Below, piece after piece: positions 35,120-40,542 of a stretch of DNA of 40,542 nt (its first letter is position 1; each line of letters starts with the position of its first letter). Under the pieces are notes generated by a model. It saw only the letters and a program-made list of their open reading frames with translations. It did not search any database and had not been told where the DNA came from. The position numbers and the translations under genes were made by a program. Source of the stretch: Kocuria sp. (GTDB lineage: Bacteria; Actinomycetota; Actinomycetes; Actinomycetales; Micrococcaceae); NCBI RefSeq assembly GCF_030538595.1, contig NZ_JAUNTS010000019.1:1-40542 (forward strand). The letters are read 5' to 3'.

Positions 35120-36327
35120 ACATGACCGCCGATCCGCAACCACCTGGCCGCACTGCACACTCGGGTCCTGCGACGGCGCCGGGGCCCCCGGATCCGCTGG
35201 CCCTCTGGGTGGTCCCCGTGGGCGAGCTGGCAGGCGTGGGCCGTCATGTACTGGACGTGGCCACTGCTGGTTTACCAGGTCTGCGGTTGTTGGTGCTGTG
35301 TCCGGAAGGTCCGTTGGCACATGCCCTCCGTGACGTTGGGGTCGGCGTGATCGTGGCGCCATTCGGACCTGAGGCGGGGCTGCACCAATCCATCCGGCAG
35401 TTGCGATCTGTTGTCCACACCTTGCGTCCCGCTGTGGTCCACACCCATTTGGCTTATGCGGACCTGGTGGCTGCTGTGGCCTTTGCCGCCGACCGCCGGG
35501 TGAAATTGATCTCCACCGAACACGGGATCGCCCAGGACGATCTGGTGTATCACGGCAGTGCCTCACGATCCTGGGCCAGGGCCCGGTTGCATTCGCTGCG
35601 CCTACGCCGCTTTGATGCTCTCATTGCGGTTTCTGAATCAACCAGAGAAACCATGGAACACAAGTGGCGTCCGTCTCAGCCCATTCACGTGATCCGCAAC
35701 GCGGTGAACGTGGACGGCCTCACGTCCGTGGCGCAGCATCGCCTGGCCACCCGCAATCCAGCCGGACCGCGCATTCTCTCCCTTGCACGACTGGCCCCGG
35801 AGAAGCGGATTGATGCCCTGCTGCACGCAGTTCCGTTCATCGTGCAGCAATGCCCGGCAGCTACGGTCACGATTGCGGGAACCGGCCCAGACTTGGCTGT
35901 GCTTCAACGCCTCACAACGCACCTGGCGATTCAGGACGTGGTGCACTTTGTGGGCTTTGTGGACTCCCGAGAAGCCTTGGCGGAGAACGATGTTGTGGTG
36001 CAGCTGTCCACCTGGGAAAACCTCAGCTACACGCTGCTGGACGCGCAAGTCTCCGGCATGGAAGCGGTGGCCACCAACGTGGGTGGGAACGCAGAGATCT
36101 TGCCCCCGGACTCGCTCATATCGGACCTCAGCCCGCAGGCGGTGGCAGCTGCGGTGCTGGGCGCCTGGGAGCGGGCGCAGGACGGCCATTCGGCGCGGGG
36201 TGGCCACACAAAGCAGGACAGGCGACCGTTCGACGACGGCGGCGTGGCGTACATGACCGAACAGATCAGCTCAGTCGCTCTGGCACTGCTGCCGTCATCC
36301 AACACATTTCAGGAGGCGGGCGCATGA
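35116..36327 (+). CDS. Glycosyltransferase family 4
   Basis: A 403-residue GT-B enzyme. After a Pro-rich start, the N-domain has VGELAGVGRHVLDVA and VVHTHLAYADLV, STEHGIAQDD, and ALIAVSESTRETM. The C-domain has RILSLARLAPEKRIDALL, IAGTGPDL, VVHFVGFVDSREALAENDVVV and the retaining-GT motif SYTLLDAQVSGMEAVATNVGGNAEIL. In that motif a Gly-Met replaces the common G-x-PVVA. The start is the GTG overlapping the previous stop (GTGA). Coupled to the NeuB gene. Sugar unknown. Confidence 0.88.
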   Translation: MNMTADPQPPGRTAHSGPATAPGPPDPLALWVVPVGELAGVGRHVLDVATAGLPGLRLLVLCPEGPLAHALRDVGVGVIVAPFGPEAGLHQSIRQLRSVVHTLRPAVVHTHLAYADLVAAVAFAADRRVKLISTEHGIAQDDLVYHGSASRSWARARLHSLRLRRFDALIAVSESTRETMEHKWRPSQPIHVIRNAVNVDGLTSVAQHRLATRNPAGPRILSLARLAPEKRIDALLHAVPFIVQQCPAATVTIAGTGPDLAVLQRLTTHLAIQDVVHFVGFVDSREALAENDVVVQLSTWENLSYTLLDAQVSGMEAVATNVGGNAEILPPDSLISDLSPQAVAAAVLGAWERAQDGHSARGGHTKQDRRPFDDGGVAYMTEQISSVALALLPSSNTFQEAGA

Positions 36328-37574
36328 GCACGACTGTGTCTCAAGCCGCGGCACCTCGTGGTGCAGCCACGCTGACGGGGCGTTTCATGCCGGTGGGAAA
36401 GCACGCGTGGCTGGAAGCGGCCCGATCCGAGAGGACGCGGTGGATCACCGCGTTGCTGGGTTTCTTCCTGGTCATGGATGGCGGTGACATGTCGTGGTGG
36501 CCGCTGCAGCAACCGCCGGCCCAGTTCGCCCTGGCAGGGTTGGCTTTGATTGTGCTCCTGACGCTCGGTGCTCCGGCCCGCGGTACATGGCTCCTGGTGG
36601 TGGCACTGGGCGCCATCATGAGCGTGGTGCTGATTTCCACGGCGTTGTCGGGAAACTTCATATGGACACGGTTGGGCACCATCAGCGCCTGGATTCTGCT
36701 GATGTACGGCGTGGCCCGGGGGGCTCTGTCCATGGGATCGCTGGCACGCGGTATGGGCCTGGGCCTGTTTGTCAGTGTGATCTACGGCGTGGTGACGCTG
36801 GAATCGTCGTCGTACACGGGCCGTCTGACCGGTCTTCTGGGGGATCCGAACACCGCAGGGTTGGCGCTGGTGACCCTGGGCCTGATCGCCATGCTGTTCC
36901 TGCGCAGACGGTGGATTCGCTGGGTTCTGGCACTCACAGTGGTGGCCGGTGTGATCCTGACGGCTTCAAGAACTTCCATGCTGGCGCTGGGCATTGCCGC
37001 TGTGGTGATTCTCATCGGACATCGTCTGCACCCGTTGGTGGTCACTGCTCTGGTGTGGATCAGCGTTTGGTGGCTGTCCGAAACCACACAAACCGGGGCC
37101 AGCGCCGGCAGTGCATGGTATGAACGTGGATTCTTCCTGGACCGTGAAGGCAGTGACATCCTTCGGTCACAACTGGCGTCCTTGGAGGAACACAAACGCA
37201 TCACGGGCGGTCTTTTCGGACATGGTCCGGGTGAGGCCCATGTGATGCTGGATGACACCGTTCAGATGTTCTCCCACAACAGCTATTCGGCATTCCAACT
37301 GGAGTTCGGACAGTTGGGCATGGCCGCGCTGATGCTGTTGGGCTTGGTCCTGTTCTGGCGCTACACCCGGCGTAGCGTATACCGGGATCCGACCATGAGC
37401 TGGGCCGCAGCTGCAGTGGCCGCAGCGGTCGTGTGTTCCGCCAGTTTGGGAGAGTCGCTGCTCACGCCGTCGGGGGCAGTGGCTGCGGGAACCTTGATCT
37501 TGGTTTCACGTCACGCACGCATCCGTCCGGACCGGCCCACCCAACCTGGTGAGGGTCAGTGGGTGAGAGTGTGA
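36324..37574 (+). CDS. Wzy/O-antigen ligase-like polysaccharide polymerase
   Basis: A 416-residue integral membrane protein with about ten to eleven hydrophobic segments, of the Wzy_C/O-antigen ligase type. It would join lipid-linked repeat units on the outer face of the membrane. Features: GLLGDPNTAGLALV and ILTASRTSMLALG in the middle, then the large outer loop with GGLFGHGPGEAHVM and FSHNSYSAFQLEFGQLGM, where GxGxG and HNSY are family hallmarks. The ATG overlaps the previous stop (ATGA). Pairing with the Wzz-kinase marks a Wzy-dependent pathway. Confidence 0.88.
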   Translation: MSTTVSQAAAPRGAATLTGRFMPVGKHAWLEAARSERTRWITALLGFFLVMDGGDMSWWPLQQPPAQFALAGLALIVLLTLGAPARGTWLLVVALGAIMSVVLISTALSGNFIWTRLGTISAWILLMYGVARGALSMGSLARGMGLGLFVSVIYGVVTLESSSYTGRLTGLLGDPNTAGLALVTLGLIAMLFLRRRWIRWVLALTVVAGVILTASRTSMLALGIAAVVILIGHRLHPLVVTALVWISVWWLSETTQTGASAGSAWYERGFFLDREGSDILRSQLASLEEHKRITGGLFGHGPGEAHVMLDDTVQMFSHNSYSAFQLEFGQLGMAALMLLGLVLFWRYTRRSVYRDPTMSWAAAAVAAAVVCSASLGESLLTPSGAVAAGTLILVSRHARIRPDRPTQPGEGQWVRV

Positions 37575-38659
37575 AGGTCTACCTCTTGGCCAATCATGCC
37601 GTGATGGGCGGGGGCGAAGTCATGTTGCTCAACACAGCTGAAGCGTTGCGCGATTTGGGCCACGACCCCCACGTGGTGTGCCCAAGTGAACCATATGAAC
37701 TGGCGCAGGCGGCGCGTGTTGCTGGATTTGCTGTCACAGTGATTCCTGGCGGGGATGGTTGGGCTTACCTGGTGCGGCTGCGCCTGTGGGCGCTCCGGCA
37801 CCGCCACGAGCTCATGTGGTGCCACGGCTTGCGCCCCAGCCTGGCACTGGCCGGGCGCACGCATCGGTTTGTGCATCTGCACCAAATCCCCACCGGAGTT
37901 CAGCGCCGTATGGCCTCGGTGGCTCGGTGGCGTGCCTCACGGGTGTTACTCCCCTCAGAGTGTGCTGCGGCCCGAGTTCCAGGTGCTCAATCTTTTCGGA
38001 ACTGGACGACCTCACCTGCCCTGAGAGCAGCGGCGAAAGGGCCGAATTCAGAAACTAGCGCACGCATGACTCCACCTTTCACTTTCGGGTACCTGGGCCG
38101 CATCAGCGCCGATAAAGGAGTTGGAGTTCTGGTGGAGGCCTTTGCTGCGCTCCGTGGCGGTGTGGAGGACCGGCAGAACGTTCGCCTCATGGTGGCTGGG
38201 GAACCCAGGTTCACGAACGTTGATGAAGGCGCAGAGCTTCTTGCGTCACTGAAGTCAGAGCCAGGTCTCTCCGTAGTGGGTTGGGTGGAGGCAGGCCCTT
38301 TCCTGGAGTCCGTGGATGCAGTGGTGGTTCCATCTGTGGCTCCGGAGAGTTTCGGCCTGGTAGCAGCCGAGGCCATGGCTGCCGGAGTGCTGGTGATTGC
38401 CTCTGATGCGGGTGCGCTGCCGGAGGTTGTGGGTTCCGTTCACCCACTGTTGACTGCTGCTGGCGATGCCGGAGTGCTTGCCCACACCATGCAGAAGACC
38501 ATGGAGCTCTCTGACCAGGAGCGCACGAGGATTTCCGGCGAACAGTTGAAGAGGTGGCTCGCCCTGTGGTCCCCGCAGGCTGGGCGGCAGCGGGTAGCCG
38601 AGATCTTGGGCGTGCCGTTGGCAACACACGACTCCAATGGATACGAGATGCGGCTATGA
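37571..38659 (+). CDS. Glycosyltransferase family 4
   Basis: A 362-residue GT-B enzyme. N-domain: VYLLANHAVMGGGEVMLLNTAEAL, CHGLRPSLALAGRTHRFVHLHQ and VLLPSECAAARVPG. C-domain: FTFGYLGRISADKGVGVLVEAF, VVGWVEAGPFLESVDAVVVPS and the donor-binding APESFGLVAAEAMAAGVLVIASDAGALPEVV with two glutamates seven residues apart. The GTG at 37571 overlaps the previous stop (GTGA) and gives MKVYLLANH; a GTG at 37559 adds four residues. Sugar unknown. Confidence 0.88.
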   Translation: MKVYLLANHAVMGGGEVMLLNTAEALRDLGHDPHVVCPSEPYELAQAARVAGFAVTVIPGGDGWAYLVRLRLWALRHRHELMWCHGLRPSLALAGRTHRFVHLHQIPTGVQRRMASVARWRASRVLLPSECAAARVPGAQSFRNWTTSPALRAAAKGPNSETSARMTPPFTFGYLGRISADKGVGVLVEAFAALRGGVEDRQNVRLMVAGEPRFTNVDEGAELLASLKSEPGLSVVGWVEAGPFLESVDAVVVPSVAPESFGLVAAEAMAAGVLVIASDAGALPEVVGSVHPLLTAAGDAGVLAHTMQKTMELSDQERTRISGEQLKRWLALWSPQAGRQRVAEILGVPLATHDSNGYEMRL

Positions 38660-39645
38660 CCTCTACACAATCCGGAGAGCTAGAGGCACAGTCTCAAAAC
38701 CTGCCGAGGGTGGCCATCACGGTTCCATCGCGCGGGGGTGCCGATCATCTCCCCCGACTCCTGCAGGCTCTGGCCCATCAGCAAAATGCGCCTGCATTCC
38801 AGGTCCATGTTGTCCTGGACGGGGACATTGACAATTCCGAATCAGTGCTTGGCCAACAGGCCCAGAAGTGGCCGGAGCTTGATCTGAGCTGGACCGTGTT
38901 CCCGGAGAATCGGGGGAGGGTAGCTGCGCTCAATCACGCCGCCCAAGCAACCACCGGAACCATTCTTGTTCGCTGTGACGATGACCTGGAACCAGGTCCC
39001 GACTATGTGCGAGCCCATGCACAGGCCCACGCCCACGGTGAGCCACGGGGCGTCGTCGGGCTCTATCTCAACCGGTACCCGGACACCCACTACGCACGTG
39101 CTTACGGACGCACAGCAGACGTCAAATTCCGTAGCGAAGCCTATGACTCCACTGCTGCCACGCGATGGCGGTACTGGGCCGGCAATGTTTCCGTACCCCG
39201 CCAGGTGTTCGACCAGCTGGGTGGTTATGAATCCGCTTACCGGCGCTACGGCTGGGAAGACGTCGATTTTGGCTACCGACTGCACGCTGCAGGTTTCCCC
39301 GTAGTGGTATTGCCGGAACTTGAGACCCCGCATTATGTAGCAGCCACCACCACCCAGGTACGCACGGCCCGTGCATTGCACTCGGGTGCTGCACGGGACA
39401 CTTTCACCCGCATCCACGGCGAGCAGGCACACCCCCTGCGCCTGCCCCGTGGCCTGTGGGGCAGGGCAGTGCGCGTGGGTGCTGCCGTCCTCAACGTCCG
39501 CACCTTGGACGCAGTCAGCCGATGCGTTGACCGTGCCCTGCCGATCCTGCCTCCGTGGATTGGTACCAAAAGTGTGGCGTTCCTTGTGGAGTCGGCCGGG
39601 CTGGCCGGGTCCTTGCATCCGGAGAGAGCACGTGAGACCTTCTGA
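38656..39645 (+). CDS. Glycosyltransferase family 2
   Basis: A 329-residue GT-A protein. VAITVPSRGGADHLPRLLQAL begins the nucleotide domain (about residue 18), RGRVAALNHAAQATTGTILVRCDDD contains the DxD (CDDD), and GGYESAYRRYGWEDVDFGYRLHAAGF is the acceptor/galactosyltransferase-like C-domain. The last 60 residues are weakly hydrophobic and of unclear role. The ATG overlaps the previous stop (ATGA); the in-frame ATG at 38554 is inside the previous gene. Sugar unknown. Confidence 0.88.
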   Translation: MTSTQSGELEAQSQNLPRVAITVPSRGGADHLPRLLQALAHQQNAPAFQVHVVLDGDIDNSESVLGQQAQKWPELDLSWTVFPENRGRVAALNHAAQATTGTILVRCDDDLEPGPDYVRAHAQAHAHGEPRGVVGLYLNRYPDTHYARAYGRTADVKFRSEAYDSTAATRWRYWAGNVSVPRQVFDQLGGYESAYRRYGWEDVDFGYRLHAAGFPVVVLPELETPHYVAATTTQVRTARALHSGAARDTFTRIHGEQAHPLRLPRGLWGRAVRVGAAVLNVRTLDAVSRCVDRALPILPPWIGTKSVAFLVESAGLAGSLHPERARETF

Positions 39646-40542
39646 GAACCCCCCACAAGCGGATATCGTCATCGCGCACGACTACCTGACACAGAGAGGC
39701 GGTGCCGAGCGGGTGGTGCTTGCCCTGCACCGCATGTACCCGGAGGCACCTATCTACACCACGCTGTACGACCCCCAGGGGACGTTTCCGGAGTTCAACG
39801 ATGCCACGATCATCACGTCACCGCTGAACAAAATCGGATTGTTCCGCAAGAATCACCGGTTGGCATTGCCCCTGTTGCCGTTGGCCGCATGGATGGTGAA
39901 GGTCCCGACGGACACGGCGATCGTTTCCAGTTCCGGGTGGGCGCATGGTTTCAGGTTCACCGGCAAGACCGTGGTCTACTGTCACACTCCCGCTCGATGG
40001 ATCTACCTGCTGGAGGAATACCTGGGCAGCCACTGGTGGCGGGAGCCCCAAGGGGTGTTGGCCACAGCCATGCGTCCCTTCCTGCGAGCATGGGACTACC
40101 GCGCCATGGCGCGCAGGGAGATTTACCTGGGTAATTCCACGGTGGTCACGGAGCGCATTCGTCGCATCTACGGACGCGACGACGTCGGCCTGGTGCATCC
40201 GCCGCACGATGTTGACACTCTGGGCGCCATCCAACCGATCCCAGGTATTGAAGAGTGGGCAGACGGGCAGGGGTATTACCTGGTGGTCTCCAGATTGCTG
40301 CCTTACAAGAATGTTGATGCCGTGATCAAAGCAGCGGAAATGACTGGTCAACGGCTGTTGGTGGTGGGGCGTGGGCCGCATGAAACTCACCTGAAGGCTG
40401 TGGCTGGACCGAACGTGAAATTTGCCCAGGATCTGTCAGAACCACAGCTGCGCTGGGCCTATGCACACGCAACTTCCCTGGTTGCCGTCAGTTATGAGGA
40501 TTTTGGTATCACTCCTTTGGAAGCCTCCGCATGGGGTAAACC
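39632..40542 (+). CDS. Glycosyltransferase family 4, truncated by the window end
   Basis: The first 303 codons of a GT-B enzyme whose 3' end is outside the window. It starts at a GTG that overlaps the upstream GT2 gene by 14 bases, and no stop appears before 40542. Motifs: IVIAHDYLTQRGGAERVVLAL, VVYCHTPARWIYLLEEYLG, VVSRLLPYKNVDAVIKAA, LLVVGRGPH and the donor-site VAVSYEDFGITPLEASAWG, close to WbaZ-type mannosyltransferases. Roughly 60-90 residues should remain beyond the edge. It continues the coupled operon. Confidence 0.88.
   Translation, partial: MRPSENPPQADIVIAHDYLTQRGGAERVVLALHRMYPEAPIYTTLYDPQGTFPEFNDATIITSPLNKIGLFRKNHRLALPLLPLAAWMVKVPTDTAIVSSSGWAHGFRFTGKTVVYCHTPARWIYLLEEYLGSHWWREPQGVLATAMRPFLRAWDYRAMARREIYLGNSTVVTERIRRIYGRDDVGLVHPPHDVDTLGAIQPIPGIEEWADGQGYYLVVSRLLPYKNVDAVIKAAEMTGQRLLVVGRGPHETHLKAVAGPNVKFAQDLSEPQLRWAYAHATSLVAVSYEDFGITPLEASAWGK

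Noticed and set aside
35850-36323. Extended start of the Wzy reading frame
   Set aside because: The extension lies in another frame of the upstream GT4 gene; the ATGA overlap at 36324 fits the operon pattern.

Overview
The window is chromosomal DNA from a high-GC Gram-positive bacterium (Actinomycetota). The gene content and order point to the Micrococcaceae (Arthrobacter/Kocuria/Micrococcus relatives): hisN-rsgA-aroA beside a DoxX gene and a divergent sigR-rsrA pair, a fused E1/E2 2-oxoglutarate enzyme (Kgd), a GuaB1-type IMPDH/GMPR protein, znuACB with zur, and a 1,400-residue HrpA. The genus cannot be fixed from sequence alone. No tRNA, rRNA, CRISPR array or insertion sequence was seen.

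Positions 1-22,900 are a core-genome block. From left to right: a leftward set doxX-aroA-rsgA-hisN; the divergent sigR-rsrA thiol-stress pair, with an exact SigR-type promoter (GGAAC-N18-GTT) in front of sigR; a 24-residue ribosomal protein bL37 gene on the minus strand that is easily missed; an SGNH-fold protein whose catalytic residues are replaced; the large kgd gene; guaB1; a zinc-uptake operon znuA-znuC-znuB with a Zur box upstream; a leftward zur-dagK pair whose 3' end overlaps znuB; a metallo-beta-lactamase-fold protein; a HIT protein; and hrpA with a small membrane protein diverging from it. Convergent gene pairs are mostly closed by long perfect or near-perfect hairpins.

Positions 22,900 to the end (40,542) are a surface-polysaccharide locus that continues past the window. 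It opens with a polyprenyl-phosphate sugar-1-phosphate transferase, then a divergent trio (VanZ-like protein, MauE-thioredoxin fusion, low-molecular-weight tyrosine phosphatase), then a Wzz/BY-kinase facing the phosphatase. From 28,995 a rightward run of ten genes overlaps end to start: GT2, CgeB-like GT, an unassigned GT-B-like protein with a YRPHPAE motif, a CMP-nonulosonate synthetase (NeuA), a four-domain NeuB fusion, GT4, Wzy polymerase, GT4, GT2 and a truncated GT4. Together they suggest a Wzy-dependent capsule or exopolysaccharide containing a sialic-acid-like (nonulosonic) sugar, with chain length and export tuned by tyrosine phosphorylation. No Wzx flippase and no NeuC epimerase is present in the window.

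The most interesting candidates for undescribed biology are the CBS-NeuB-SAF-TIM-barrel fusion with no neighbouring epimerase, the unassigned protein translationally coupled to NeuA, the MauE-thioredoxin fusion inside a polysaccharide locus, and the SGNH protein lacking its catalytic serine and histidine.
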